DNA of 64,000 bases from Bacillus sp. ISL-18 (GCF_018613415.1 NZ_JAGGQG010000026.1:1-64000); one strand, 5' to 3'. Counted from the first letter of the stretch, positions 33,074 to 42,516 are shown. Numbers and translations are program-made. The notes: generated by a model not told the origin, from the letters alone.

Positions 33074-33086
33074 TGGAGGATCCCTT

Positions 33087-34385
33087 ATGTTTAAACTGAA
33101 AGAAAATCATACGAATACAAAAACAGAATTGATGGCTGGAATAACGACCTTTTTCACGATGGTCTACATCGTGGTCGTCAATCCTGTCATACTAGCAGAT
33201 GCCGGCGTCCCTTTTGAACAGGTCTTTTCGGCCACGATCATCGCTGCTTTAGTCGGAACCCTTTGGATGGGGTTGTTTGCCAATTATCCAATTGCCATCG
33301 CACCGGGAATGGGATTGAACGCCTACTTTGCTTATTCTGTCGTTGGCGGCCACCAGGGAATTAGCTACCAGACAGCCTTCGCTGCCGTTTTCGTAGCTGG
33401 AATTATTTTTGTCATCTTATCGTTAACACCGTTCCGAGAAAAATTGATTGAGGCCATTCCAGATAATTTAAAACACGGAATTACCGCGGGAATTGGTTTA
33501 TTTATCGCCTTTATCGGCCTGCGCCAAACCAAAATCATTACAGCCCATCCATCTAATTTAGTGGGGTTGGGTGACCTACATTCTCCTTCAGCCGTTTTAG
33601 CGATTGTTGGACTGGCTGTAACGTTGATACTAATGGTCCTTAGAGTCAATGGGGCCTTATTTTTCGGGATGATTGTCACCGGAGTGATTGCTTTCTTTAC
33701 CGGTCAGCTTTCCTTCGAAAAAGGATTTATGTCGCTTCCGTCCCTTCCGGAAGGACTGATGATTGGTAATCCTTTCACTGCATTTGGCGATGTCATTCAC
33801 CACAGTCTTTATGCCGTTGTCTTTTCGTTTATCCTTGTGACGATTTTTGATACGACCGGGACAATGATCGGGGTTGCTAATCAAGCAGGGTTAATGAAGG
33901 GGGATAAGCTTCCGCGTGCCAGACAAGCCCTGCTTTCTGATTCGATTGCGACGATGGTTGGATCGATTTTTGGAACAAGCCCAACCACCGCTTTTATTGA
34001 ATCGACTTCCGGTGTGGCGGCGGGCGGCCGTACGGGTTTAACCTCTGTAACGGTTGCGGCCTTATTTGTCCTTTCCGCTTTCTTTGGTCCGCTTGTGAGC
34101 GCCGTGTCAGGTATTGCCGCCATTACGGCACCAGCGCTGATTATTGTCGGGAGTTTAATGATGGGCAGTATTGCGAAGATTAACTGGAGTGAATTAGATG
34201 AAGCCTTCCCTGCCTTCATTACTGTTTTAGCGATGCCGCTGACCTCCAGTATCTCAACGGGAATTGCTCTTGGCTTTATTAGTTTTCCCATTTTAAAAAT
34301 GGTGAAAGGGAAATGGCGTGAAATTCATCCATTACTTTATGTTTTTGCCGTCTTGTTCTTTATTCAATTAGCCTTTTTGCAGTAA
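33087..34385 (+). CDS. pbuG: Guanine/hypoxanthine permease (NCS2, PbuG-like)
   Basis: The 432-residue, 12-14-span purine:proton symporter of the AzgA-like NCS2 branch has TELMAGITTFFTMVYIVVVNP, GMGLNAYFAY, SIFGTSPTTAFIESTSGVAAGGRTG and a hydrophobic C-terminus. The start at 33087 is chosen because TTGGAGGAT lies eight bases before; an earlier in-frame ATG at 33015 has no site and adds residues not seen in the family. Candidate PurR boxes precede it. No guanine riboswitch was found. Confidence 0.85.
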   Translation: MFKLKENHTNTKTELMAGITTFFTMVYIVVVNPVILADAGVPFEQVFSATIIAALVGTLWMGLFANYPIAIAPGMGLNAYFAYSVVGGHQGISYQTAFAAVFVAGIIFVILSLTPFREKLIEAIPDNLKHGITAGIGLFIAFIGLRQTKIITAHPSNLVGLGDLHSPSAVLAIVGLAVTLILMVLRVNGALFFGMIVTGVIAFFTGQLSFEKGFMSLPSLPEGLMIGNPFTAFGDVIHHSLYAVVFSFILVTIFDTTGTMIGVANQAGLMKGDKLPRARQALLSDSIATMVGSIFGTSPTTAFIESTSGVAAGGRTGLTSVTVAALFVLSAFFGPLVSAVSGIAAITAPALIIVGSLMMGSIAKINWSELDEAFPAFITVLAMPLTSSISTGIALGFISFPILKMVKGKWREIHPLLYVFAVLFFIQLAFLQ

Positions 34386-34397
34386 TAAATTTAAACT

Positions 34398-34457
34398 GAA
34401 GCGCCTTGATCAAGGCTGAACGTAAAAAAAAGAGTCCGGATTCGGACTCTTTTTTTA
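34398..34457. terminator. Bidirectional terminator between pbuG and MFS gene, with repeat fragment
   Basis: AGAGTCCG (34431-34438), GATT loop, CGGACTCT, with A-runs before and T-runs after, so it works for both converging genes. The preceding GAAGCGCCTTGATCAAGG (34398-34415) matches part of the repeat at 60189-60255. Confidence 0.85.
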
Positions 34458-35720
34458 TGCTGTAAGTTCACTTGGCTTTTTTGCCTCTTGGCGATCTTCT
34501 TTTATAATCGTTCCGCCGATTAACCCGAGAAGTGAGAAAATAACGGGAATCATAAATCCATAATGATACCCGACACTTGCCGACGATGTATGAAAGTGAT
34601 CTAATACCTTTCCAAAAATACTTGGCAGGAGAACCGCACTTAAAAAGCCCCCTGTATTGGCAAAGCCCGAAACGACACCGACTTCCTTTATATCAAACGA
34701 CTTTCGAACAACCGCAAACGTTAACGAGCTGGAGCCATTCCCATACCCAATCAGTAAAAAGAGAATGACGAGCATGTAGTAAGGCGGCTTTCCGCTATAA
34801 AATAACACCAGCCAGCTGACAAACGCCATCACATGGACCACGATAAACGGAACCTTAATCGAATCAAGTCTGCTTGAGATCCAGCTTGTGAGCGGTGCGC
34901 CCACTAAGGCGCCAATTAAACCAATCATAATGAGCTGGCTTGACTCTGAACGGGTCATACCATACACATGCATCCCATAAGGAACCGCCCATGAACCAAT
35001 AAATCCAACGTAGGTGCCCACTAATCCAAAGTGACAAAAGAAGGCAGCCCATGCCTGACGGCTTGAAAAAATCCGCCGCAGCACGACGATTGTCTTTTCG
35101 CGCGGTTTCTTTTGTTTCACTTTTACAGCATCATTTTTAAATAATTGCTTGGACTTTTTTTCGAGGACAACGTATAACAGCACAGCGCTTAATACTAAAA
35201 CGATTGCTGTTATAAAAAACGGCGTGCGCCAGCCTGACAAAGAGATCCACGCAGAAAATGGAACGGTTGCGAGCAGAAACCCAAAGCTTCCGGCCATTCC
35301 GGCAAGGCCGAGTAGGCCGACGAACTCTCTGACTTTAAACCATTGGCTTAAAATCAAGACAAGGTTTACCCAAATCGTCGCATCCCCTAATCCCGCCAAT
35401 AATCTTCCCAATAGGAGAAAAAACGCATTCGGTGCGAGACTGTAAATTAAGGTACCAATCCCATTCAATAAGGCACCGATGATTAGAAAGAAATTTGGCC
35501 CATATCGGTCAGAGAGTATTCCAATCGGAATTTGAAATCCTGCATAAGCTAGAAACTGTATACTTGTCAGCAATCCAATCGTGGCAGCCGTTAAATTAAA
35601 ATCCTTCATTAACTGGTCAGAAATTAATCCCGGTGCTGTCCGCTGACTGACGATTAAAAAATAGGTAAATAAGACCGAGGCAAAAACGACCCATCTATAT
35701 TTGCTAGTTTGTTTTTCCAC
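34455..35720 (-). CDS. MFS transporter
   Basis: The 421-residue, 12-span major facilitator has the loop 2-3 motif GILSDRYGPNFFLI and the N-terminal RTAPGLISDQLMKDFNL segment. The latter resembles the ACS/OFA-like Bacillus carriers that start SQRTAPG. The substrate cannot be told. The stop codon overlaps the terminator. A long antisense open frame exists but has no support. Monocistronic, and divergent from alaR-alaT. Confidence 0.75.
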   Translation of the reverse strand: MEKQTSKYRWVVFASVLFTYFLIVSQRTAPGLISDQLMKDFNLTAATIGLLTSIQFLAYAGFQIPIGILSDRYGPNFFLIIGALLNGIGTLIYSLAPNAFFLLLGRLLAGLGDATIWVNLVLILSQWFKVREFVGLLGLAGMAGSFGFLLATVPFSAWISLSGWRTPFFITAIVLVLSAVLLYVVLEKKSKQLFKNDAVKVKQKKPREKTIVVLRRIFSSRQAWAAFFCHFGLVGTYVGFIGSWAVPYGMHVYGMTRSESSQLIMIGLIGALVGAPLTSWISSRLDSIKVPFIVVHVMAFVSWLVLFYSGKPPYYMLVILFLLIGYGNGSSSLTFAVVRKSFDIKEVGVVSGFANTGGFLSAVLLPSIFGKVLDHFHTSSASVGYHYGFMIPVIFSLLGLIGGTIIKEDRQEAKKPSELTA

Positions 35721-36032
35721 TGTTCACGACTCCTGTTGTGATAACTTCTTTCCTATTATACTCCAATTTTGTCATAAGATTTTACTAATTTTAGGTGATG
35801 ACGTTTTCATTTAAAAAATGATGAATTAGCCTCAGGAAGTTTCGTGGTTTAAAACGACTCCTCTAGTTTCCACTTTCCATATTCTTTCAGAAAAATACAA
35901 AATATTTTTCAACTTCACGTGACAGACTTCGCAAATAGGATTAAAATCATCAATAAGCACGAAAAGCGGAAGCGCCTGGTGAGGGGCTAATGCTGGAAAT
36001 AACTTGATTTAAAGAAATAGGAGGACATCCAC
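35721..36032. other. Divergent intergenic region MFS/alaR with repeat fragment
   Basis: 312 bases. GAAAAGCGGAAGCGCCTGGT and GAGGGGCTAATGCTGGA at 35961-35997 are a shortened copy of the repeat at 60189-60255. No clear promoter or operator could be picked out. AGGAGGA before 36033 is the alaR ribosome site. Confidence 0.5.
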
Positions 36033-36539
36033 ATGCATCTTAGCAGTGAGGAAATTGAAATTTTAAAAATCATTGAAGAAAATCACAAATTACCCATAGA
36101 ATCCATCGCCTTAATGGCCATGTGCAGTGAAGAAACCGTGAAAGCGGCGATTGAAAAATTAGAAAAATCACAAATCATCATTAGCTACCCAACCTTAATC
36201 GATTGGAGCAAAGTTGAAGGCCAAGAAAACGTTATCGCGATGATCGATGTAAAAGTAACTCCAAAACGCGGCGTTGGTTTTGATGAGGTAGCACAGCGAA
36301 TCGGCCGATTCCCTGAGGTATCATCCCTATACCTCATGTCCGGTGCCTACGACCTTTCCATCACCGTTGAAGGAAAATCCATGCACCAAATTTCCAATTT
36401 CGTGTCAGAAAAATTATCAACCATCGAAAACGTCATCTCAACGACCACCCACTTCATGTTAAAAAAATATAAACATGATGGCGTTATTTTTAAAAGTGAA
36501 AATGATGATAAAGATCGCAGGATGGTGGTTACACCATGA
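36033..36539 (+). CDS. alaR: Lrp/AsnC-family regulator (AlaR-like)
   Basis: The 168-residue protein has an N-terminal helix-turn-helix (EIEILKIIEENHKLPIESIA, then SEETVKAAIEKLEKS) and a C-terminal RAM/Lrp ligand domain (GAYDLSITVEG). It overlaps the following aminotransferase by 4 bases (ATGA), the same pair as yugG-yugH (alaR-alaT) in B. subtilis, where AlaR activates alaT. Ligand alanine is inferred from that context. Confidence 0.8.
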   Translation: MHLSSEEIEILKIIEENHKLPIESIALMAMCSEETVKAAIEKLEKSQIIISYPTLIDWSKVEGQENVIAMIDVKVTPKRGVGFDEVAQRIGRFPEVSSLYLMSGAYDLSITVEGKSMHQISNFVSEKLSTIENVISTTTHFMLKKYKHDGVIFKSENDDKDRRMVVTP

Positions 36540-37741
36540 AGCACGAACACTATCTATCCCAGACAGCCAAAGATCTGCAGCCCTCAGGGATACGAAAGTT
36601 TTTCGACCTTGCTGCTAGCATGGAAGGGGTCATTTCATTAGGGGTCGGTGAACCAGACTTCACCACGCCATGGAGCATTCGGGAAGCGACGATTCTTTCA
36701 CTTGAGCAAGGTTACACGTCTTACACAGCAAACGCTGGTTTGCTCGAATTACGTGAAGAAATTACCAACTATTTAATTACCAGATTCGGCGTACAGTATA
36801 ATCCGAAAAACCAAGTGATCGTTACGATCGGAGCAAGCCAGGGCATCGACCTCGCCTTCCGGGCTATTTTAAACCAAGGCGATGAAGTTTTAATTGTTGA
36901 GCCTGCCTTCGTCTCTTACGGTCCATTAGTGGCGATTGCTGGCGGGAAACCCGTTCCGGTTGCAACTTCACCAGAGAATGGATTTAAAGTCACACCGGAA
37001 CAAATCGAAGCTTCGATTACGCCAAACACAAAAGCCATTTTACTGTGCTCGCCAAACAATCCGACTGGCAGTATGTTAACCAAAAATGAGCTGATTGAAA
37101 TCGCCAGCATCATCAAGAAGCACGACTTACTTGTGGTCTCGGATGAAATTTATGCCGAGCTTTCCTATGACGAAGAATTTTGCAGTGTTGCGGCAATCGA
37201 AGGCATGTATGAGCGAACGATTTTGATTAATGGTTTTTCCAAAGGGTTTGCGATGACAGGCTGGAGATTAGGTTTCCTTGCTGGACCCGTCGAATTCGTC
37301 GAGGTTATGTTAAAAATCCATCAATATACCACGATGTGTGCACCGCATATGCTTCAGCACGGTGCGATTGAAGCGCTTCGCAATACGTACGATGAAGTGA
37401 TTTCCATGCGCAACAGCTATCGCCGCAGACGGAATTATATGGTACAGACCTTGAACCAGATGGGTCTCGATTGCCACAACCCAGGCGGCGCCTTTTATGT
37501 ATTCCCATCGATTCGTGCAACCGGCTTAACATCCGAACAATTTGCCGAAGAGCTGTTAGTGCAGGAAAAAGTCGCTGTCGTACCAGGTCATGTTTTCGGT
37601 GAAAGCGGCGAAGGCTACATTCGCTGCAGTTACGCCGCTTCCATGGAACAGCTTCAGGAAGCACTCAAACGAATTCAGCGTTTTATTCAGTCGAAGGGCG
37701 TATATGCAAAAGAAGAAGCGAAAAAAGTAGAAGTAGAATAA
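36536..37741 (+). CDS. alaT: Alanine-type aminotransferase (class I, AlaT/YugH-like)
   Basis: The PLP fold-type I enzyme (401 residues) has GVGEPDFTTP, NNPTGS with the cofactor-stacking region, SDEIYAEL and NGFSKGFAMTGWRLG. The Schiff-base lysine lies in SKGFAMTGWR and the carboxylate-binding Arg is near IRCSYAAS. It is coupled to alaR. Family members also act on aspartate or as PatA, so alanine specificity depends on the neighbour. A terminator follows (37761-37816). Confidence 0.82.
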   Translation: MKHEHYLSQTAKDLQPSGIRKFFDLAASMEGVISLGVGEPDFTTPWSIREATILSLEQGYTSYTANAGLLELREEITNYLITRFGVQYNPKNQVIVTIGASQGIDLAFRAILNQGDEVLIVEPAFVSYGPLVAIAGGKPVPVATSPENGFKVTPEQIEASITPNTKAILLCSPNNPTGSMLTKNELIEIASIIKKHDLLVVSDEIYAELSYDEEFCSVAAIEGMYERTILINGFSKGFAMTGWRLGFLAGPVEFVEVMLKIHQYTTMCAPHMLQHGAIEALRNTYDEVISMRNSYRRRRNYMVQTLNQMGLDCHNPGGAFYVFPSIRATGLTSEQFAEELLVQEKVAVVPGHVFGESGEGYIRCSYAASMEQLQEALKRIQRFIQSKGVYAKEEAKKVEVE

Positions 37742-37760
37742 GAAAAGGCTATACAAAAAG

Positions 37761-37816
37761 AAACTGCACCCCTATGATTAGACACAGTCTCATCATCAAG
37801 AGTGCAGTTTTTTTTG
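37761..37816 (+). terminator. Terminator after alaT
   Basis: AAACTGCAC and GTGCAGTTT enclose a 32-base loop; nine or more T follow. Confidence 0.75.
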
Positions 37817-37827
37817 TAGTAAAATGC

Positions 37828-38388
37828 TTATTCCATTGAATAATATCCAATCGTACCCTGATCAATCAATTTTTCTCGAATGATTTTTTTTGCTCGAAAA
37901 ATGCGTACTTTGATGGTCCCCACACAAACTCTTAGGATTGTACTTATTTTTTGATAGGTTAAATTATAAAAATAGTATAAAATAATCGGTTCTTTATAAT
38001 GCTTCGGTAAAGCCTGGATGATCTCTTTTAACAAAAACATATCTGAATGAATCAAAACTTCCGTCTCCACCATATTTCGATCGGAAAAAGCTAGTTCATC
38101 AAAATGGTCTGTTAATACAGTAGTGTTGACATACTTCATTCGAAGATAATCCCTGCACTGATTGGCAGTAATCGCATACAACCATGATTTTAAGGCAGAT
38201 TCCTCTTGTAAGGTATTCAGTTTCAAAAATACTTTTATAAGCACCTCTTGGATAATATCATCGACTATTCCCCAGTCACCAATAAACTTAAAAGCAAATA
38301 ATCTTAATGACTGCCGATGCTCTATATTGATTGATTCCATAATGGAATCTAATTCTTGGCTGGACGTTTGTTCAAGCGGCTCTCTCAA
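37828..38388 (-). CDS. ECF-type RNA polymerase sigma factor
   Basis: 186 residues with a sigma-2 region (FKFIGDWGIVDDIIQEVLIKVF, LKSWLYAITANQCRDYLR) and a sigma-4 region (LPKHYKEPIILYYFYNLTYQKISTILRVCVGTIKVRIFRAKK). Group 4 architecture, without region 3. No anti-sigma gene is adjacent: downstream is the convergent alaT, upstream the ABC operon ends 191 bases away. No self-promoter of ECF type was recognised. Confidence 0.82.
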   Translation of the reverse strand: MREPLEQTSSQELDSIMESINIEHRQSLRLFAFKFIGDWGIVDDIIQEVLIKVFLKLNTLQEESALKSWLYAITANQCRDYLRMKYVNTTVLTDHFDELAFSDRNMVETEVLIHSDMFLLKEIIQALPKHYKEPIILYYFYNLTYQKISTILRVCVGTIKVRIFRAKKIIREKLIDQGTIGYYSME

Positions 38389-38579
38389 TTTACCATTTCT
38401 CCTATTTTAATAATCTATATATTAACTATACTCTTAATTGAAAATACTGGAAATAAGGTAAGCGATAATGTTTATCCACAAAAAATCGATGCGTAAGATT
38501 CATTATCATCGTTTTTTTGTATACTTGTTTTAATAATGGATTGCCGTGTTGCACGAAGACACTCGATCGTCAAAGAAAT

Positions 38580-39812
38580 TTATTCGACCATCAATCTGTC
38601 CAAGGAAACATAACCATCTGTTTTACTCATTTGGCCGCTTGGATTTTTATAGGTAATGACTCCTTTATAAAGTTGGTTTCCGGTTCTAAGATCCATAATC
38701 GTGAGGTTAGCAGGCTGTGAATCCTGTCCTACTTTTTCTGGAGAAGTAAGGGCATATGCCTTGCCATTTTTTACGTTAAACATGAATTTCTCCGCCAAAT
38801 CCGATTGGTCAAATTTTATCTTTAGACTGTTCACTACTTTTTCTGTATTTGGATCAAATGTGGCCACTTTTATACCCTCTTTTGTTTCTAATGCAAAATA
38901 AATCATTTTATTGTCATAGTTTGGAATGACATTTAAATTGATATTTCCCTTCAGTTCTGGAGGAATTTCTAGTTTTTTTGCTTGATTTGTTTTCAAATTC
39001 ACCCGTATCAACTCACTGCCAACTTGTTCATCCTGTTCTTCAGATCGTTTTGCGGTGACCTTGTAATAAAATGCGGAATCATTCGACTGGGTCATGTCAG
39101 TTTCTTGCAACATATATATATTTGTATAAAAATCCTTGTCATCACCTGAAGTCAAAACAGTTTGATCATCTACCACCTGTTTACTTTTCATATCGATGGT
39201 ATAAACATGCAGCTCATTTCTTTCCGAATCAATTGCATAACCTTTAGGATCGGCCGTAATATTCCTTGTCAAGATTTTTAGCTTGTTTCCTACCTTTTGA
39301 ATATCTTCCACGCTAACGAATAGATACCTGTTATTATTTGAAGGTTGGATTATATAAGAGTTTTCCGCTTTCGTGGCTTTTTCCAACATGGAAATTTCAA
39401 ATTTAAAAGCCTCTGGACCCTGGCTGGTGTGTTTTATAATAATGGTTGCATATAGTAGAAAATCTTCATCTTGATAGAACGAGTTCATGCCCGTTTTTCC
39501 TCTCATAAATGAACGATATTCTTTCTCTAGCTGCTGGTTTTCTCCGTAACCCAATAGATGTTTATCAATTTTTCCAAGGAGCGACATGGAACTATCATAG
39601 AGAGATCCCTTGGAAGAAATCATGACGTTATCCATTACTCTTTCATTTTGATAATAGCCTTGAATTGCAACAGAATTTGCGGCCTTTTCGCTGCCACTTT
39701 GCCTCTTTAAGATGAACTCGGGGTCGGATGTGGCAGCTGATTTACTATAAAAGGTTCCAAGGCAGAGGAAAATGGCCAATACAAGTAAAATAGATTTGAG
39801 GTATCGTTTCAT
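38580..39812 (-). CDS. Exported protein of unknown function, last gene of YtrA-type ABC operon
   Basis: The 410-residue protein has an N-terminal signal/anchor (LKSILLVLAIFLCLGTFY), then a hydrophilic body with many short beta-strand repeats of propeller type (for example NELHVYTIDMKSKQVV, SELIRVNLKTNQAKKL, VATFDPNTEKVVNSL, LTIMDLRTGNQLY). No catalytic motif is seen. It follows the permease by 13 bases, so it is probably an extracellular partner of the ABC unit. Family not recognised. Confidence 0.6.
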   Translation of the reverse strand: MKRYLKSILLVLAIFLCLGTFYSKSAATSDPEFILKRQSGSEKAANSVAIQGYYQNERVMDNVMISSKGSLYDSSMSLLGKIDKHLLGYGENQQLEKEYRSFMRGKTGMNSFYQDEDFLLYATIIIKHTSQGPEAFKFEISMLEKATKAENSYIIQPSNNNRYLFVSVEDIQKVGNKLKILTRNITADPKGYAIDSERNELHVYTIDMKSKQVVDDQTVLTSGDDKDFYTNIYMLQETDMTQSNDSAFYYKVTAKRSEEQDEQVGSELIRVNLKTNQAKKLEIPPELKGNINLNVIPNYDNKMIYFALETKEGIKVATFDPNTEKVVNSLKIKFDQSDLAEKFMFNVKNGKAYALTSPEKVGQDSQPANLTIMDLRTGNQLYKGVITYKNPSGQMSKTDGYVSLDRLMVE

Positions 39813-39825
39813 TAGTTTGTTCTCC

Positions 39826-40662
39826 TCACACAGTAATCTTTCTATTTAGTAAAAATTTACTTATCCAAATGGATGTAAATGTAACAAGTAATCCCAATCC
39901 GATCTCAAGGAGCAAAAACTCTAATGGATAAAAGAGGTTGCTGCGTTCGGAAATAACCATAATGATTAACGGGAACAAAAAAACGGCTCCTGCTAGGATG
40001 ATATAAAGGATTCCAATCACAATCCCTTTCCAACGATAGCTTCTTTCAAATAGAATGGCAGTGAAAACAACAAGGATCGCGATGAAACCCAGTCCATAGT
40101 ATGCTAGAAATTCGCTAAAGGTATTTGGGATGATCATACTAATAAACGTACTGGCACGCATGATCTCACTTAGATTCATGATAAAAATATAATCCTCTGG
40201 AACAATCCACTGAAACAGTCCATTTTGTAAAGGCAATAAGACGATTTGAAACGCAATGAAACCAAGTACCATTAAAAAAATGGCAGTCGCTTTGGCAAAA
40301 AATATGTTTAATCTCGAGGTGGGCAGCATCAATAGACGATAAATAAACGTATTTTTACCAAACCAGTCACGATACCAGATGAGGAAAATATAAAAAATCA
40401 TCGCAGCAGCACAAACAGCGATTGGCCCCAAAAACCATAGGGTCTCCAGGTTGGCTAGAAAGGAGATTTTCCCATTGTGATGAATGTATTCGGCCATTGA
40501 CCATGATTGTTCGAACATGATACGCTTCACATCATTTTTTTTATTCACTGAACTTATAAGCACTCCAGCGAATTGAGAAATGAACGTAATCAAAAGAAGG
40601 GAAAGATACACTTTAACAAAACGATTGATTTCATAATTCACTAGTTTCATATAATGATTCAT
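39826..40662 (-). CDS. ABC transporter permease (YtrC/D-like)
   Basis: 278 residues with about six hydrophobic spans: LLITFISQFAGVLIS, LGPIAVCAAAMIFYIFLIW, AIFLMVLGFIAFQIVLL, FLAYYGLGFIAILVVF, GIVIGILYIILAGAVFLFPLIIMVI and LLEIGLGLLVTFTSIWI. Its start is directly next to the ATPase stop. Belongs to the ABC-2-like permeases found with YtrA regulators; export direction is inferred. Substrate unknown. Confidence 0.72.
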   Translation of the reverse strand: MNHYMKLVNYEINRFVKVYLSLLLITFISQFAGVLISSVNKKNDVKRIMFEQSWSMAEYIHHNGKISFLANLETLWFLGPIAVCAAAMIFYIFLIWYRDWFGKNTFIYRLLMLPTSRLNIFFAKATAIFLMVLGFIAFQIVLLPLQNGLFQWIVPEDYIFIMNLSEIMRASTFISMIIPNTFSEFLAYYGLGFIAILVVFTAILFERSYRWKGIVIGILYIILAGAVFLFPLIIMVISERSNLFYPLEFLLLEIGLGLLVTFTSIWISKFLLNRKITV

Positions 40663-41349
40663 TTATTGGTACACCTCTCTTAATACATCGATGACCGATT
40701 TTCCTTCCGTTAAGCGAAGATCTTCCGTGTAAAATTCCTTTAGAACTTTGCCATTATCCAAAAGAACAGCTTTATCGATTAAATGTTCAATGTCATTAAT
40801 CTCATGGGTAGTAATAATCACTCCTCTACCTTCCACTAGATGACTGGAGAACACCTCCGCGATCTGTTCCCTGCTGAAAATATCAATACCGGAAAATGGT
40901 TCATCCATTAGCACATAATCCACGTCGATTGCTAGTCCTAAAAGCAGGTTTATTTTTGCGGTGTTGCCTTTTGACAATTCGGCAATGCGCATATCCTCAG
41001 ATAGTTTGAAAAAACGCAGCAGCTCCCGGGCACGTTCCTGGTTCCAATTGACATAAAAGTCATCCATAAAAACACAAGCATCATGAATTGTCATGTGAGT
41101 TGGCATCGTGATTGCATCAGGAATAAAGGTAAGTCTTTCATAGGTTCCTTTGTTCAGCCGCTCATTATCGATTAATATTTGTCCGCTGGTAATGGGTGTT
41201 AGACCCATAATCGCTTTTAATGTAGTGGTCTTGCCTACGCCGTTGATTCCAATTAAACAGGTTATTTCCCCTTGGTTCGCCGTAAACGAAACACCATCCA
41301 ATACCTTTTTACGTCCATATTTTTTCGTAATATTCTGTATTTCTATCAC
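40663..41349 (-). CDS. ABC transporter ATP-binding protein (YtrB-like)
   Basis: The 228-residue ATPase has Walker A GINGVGKTT (34-42), a signature reading LSKGN in place of LSGGQ, Walker B YVLMDEPFSGID and switch His in ITTHEIND. The relaxed signature is common in the YtrB/BcrA-like group. It lies between the GntR regulator (20 bases upstream) and the permease (adjacent). Confidence 0.85.
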   Translation of the reverse strand: MIEIQNITKKYGRKKVLDGVSFTANQGEITCLIGINGVGKTTTLKAIMGLTPITSGQILIDNERLNKGTYERLTFIPDAITMPTHMTIHDACVFMDDFYVNWNQERARELLRFFKLSEDMRIAELSKGNTAKINLLLGLAIDVDYVLMDEPFSGIDIFSREQIAEVFSSHLVEGRGVIITTHEINDIEHLIDKAVLLDNGKVLKEFYTEDLRLTEGKSVIDVLREVYQ

Positions 41350-41368
41350 TCTGAAGTCTCCCCCTTAA

Positions 41369-41740
41369 TTAACTTTGACTTCCATCATATTTGTCTTTTA
41401 TCAAGCTTAACAGCTCATCAAGAGATACATTTATGGGCTTGATGGCAGTGACAAACGTATCAACTGCTTCCATAATGAGCTCTTCACGAACTGAATGTAA
41501 AATCGTTTGATTGTTGGTGATCCGGCTGGGAAAATTACGTTCAGTATGAATCAAACCCTGCTCCTCCATTTCTTTATATGCCTTTTGGGCAGTATTGGGA
41601 TTAATTTTTAGCATGGCAGCAAGCTCTCGTCTTGAAGGAATATCATGACCTGCTTCAAGTTTTCCAATCGCAATTTGCTCCTTAAAATACCGAACCACTT
41701 GCAAGTACACGGGGTCACGATTATTAAAGGTAACGTTCAT
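41369..41740 (-). CDS. GntR-family regulator, YtrA subfamily
   Basis: The 123-residue protein has a winged helix (YLQVVRYFKEQIAIGKLEAGHDIPSRRELAAMLKINPNTAQKAY) and only about 45 residues of helical dimerisation tail. That is the short YtrA class, which controls neighbouring ABC genes in response to cell-wall antibiotics. First gene of a four-gene operon; the promoter and operator at 41793-41858 suggest autoregulation. Confidence 0.85.
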   Translation of the reverse strand: MNVTFNNRDPVYLQVVRYFKEQIAIGKLEAGHDIPSRRELAAMLKINPNTAQKAYKEMEEQGLIHTERNFPSRITNNQTILHSVREELIMEAVDTFVTAIKPINVSLDELLSLIKDKYDGSQS

Positions 41741-41792
41741 GAAAACATCTCCTAAATTTCCTACATTTTTAGATTTTCATATGGTATTTTTT

Positions 41793-41858
41793 AGTGTGTG
41801 TACTAATTGGTTCATACACTTTAAGTGTACTATACCCGTAATACACACTTCCTGTCAA
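41793..41858 (-). promoter_or_regulatory. Promoter and operators of the YtrA-type operon
   Basis: Minus strand TTGACA (41858-41853), an 18-base spacer and TATAGT (41834-41829). Overlapping and just downstream are TACACTT-T-AAGTGTA (41815-41829, a perfect inverted repeat) and GTGTA-N12-TACAC (41798-41819). A repressor bound there would cover the start site. YtrA regulators use this kind of AGTGTA/TACACT operator. Confidence 0.75.
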
Positions 41859-41978
41859 TACCAATTCAGGTAATATTTTATTTACAAACCTAAACGCTAT
41901 TATGTTTTTAATTTGCTTGCCTGTCTGAGAGGTAATACGAACTTGATGATATAGAAGAGATTTCATCCAGTTCACAAA

Positions 41979-42009
41979 AAAAGACGTGTGAACTAGTCAC
42001 ACGTCTTTT
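41979..42009. terminator. Terminator after the GNAT gene
   Basis: AAAAGACGTGTGA (41979-41991), 5-base loop ACTAG, TCACACGTCTTTT (41997-42009). The minus strand continues in T and lies downstream of the GNAT stop at 42061. Confidence 0.8.
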
Positions 42010-42060
42010 CATTTGCTATTGTAATAAGCCCAAGTCTTCATTCAGTAAGTCCGACTATTG

Positions 42061-42516
42061 CTAAAATTCCTTCGTCATAAAAACACTATTCCGGTCCTTA
42101 CGATAATCCGCAAACGGCTCACAGTAATGGAAGCCAAAATCTGCATACAGCTTTCTGGCTGGCCCAAAGGCATCCATCGACCCTGTTTCCAAACTCAAAC
42201 GCCGGTAGCCGCGCAACTTCGCTTCATCGATAATATGCTGAAGCATTACTCTAGCAACACCTTTTCGTAAATGCTTGGAAGACGTCCGCATTGATTTAAC
42301 CTCGCCATGCTGGTGATTCAATTCTTTCAGGGCCCCGCATCCCAGCAGCTCCTGATTCTCCCAGACACTCCAAAACGTGATTTCCGGTTTGCGCAGCTTT
42401 TCCAGCCCCAGAGCATGAATACTCTCAGGCGGTGAATTCAATGTCATCCCATGTAGATGCTCCCTAATCAATTCCTTAATTTCAGGTCCCGTTAAATCAT
42501 CTATTTTTATTAACAT
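42061..42516 (-). CDS. GNAT-family N-acetyltransferase
   Basis: The 151-residue protein has the acetyl-CoA site LRKGVARVMLQHIIDEAKLRGYRRLSLETG and a C-terminal YADFGFHYCEPFADYRKD. This matches the PhnO/YitI-like stress-type acetyltransferases rather than ribosomal-protein enzymes. The substrate cannot be inferred. It shares the strand with galE (41 bases upstream) and may be transcribed with it. Confidence 0.75.
   Translation of the reverse strand: MLIKIDDLTGPEIKELIREHLHGMTLNSPPESIHALGLEKLRKPEITFWSVWENQELLGCGALKELNHQHGEVKSMRTSSKHLRKGVARVMLQHIIDEAKLRGYRRLSLETGSMDAFGPARKLYADFGFHYCEPFADYRKDRNSVFMTKEF

Noticed and set aside
32719..33086. Guanine riboswitch before pbuG
   Set aside because: No purine-aptamer core with its three-helix junction could be found; only PurBox-like repeats are seen.
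41769..41975. 68-codon minus-strand frame
   Set aside because: It covers the promoter and operator of the YtrA-type operon and has no ribosome site.
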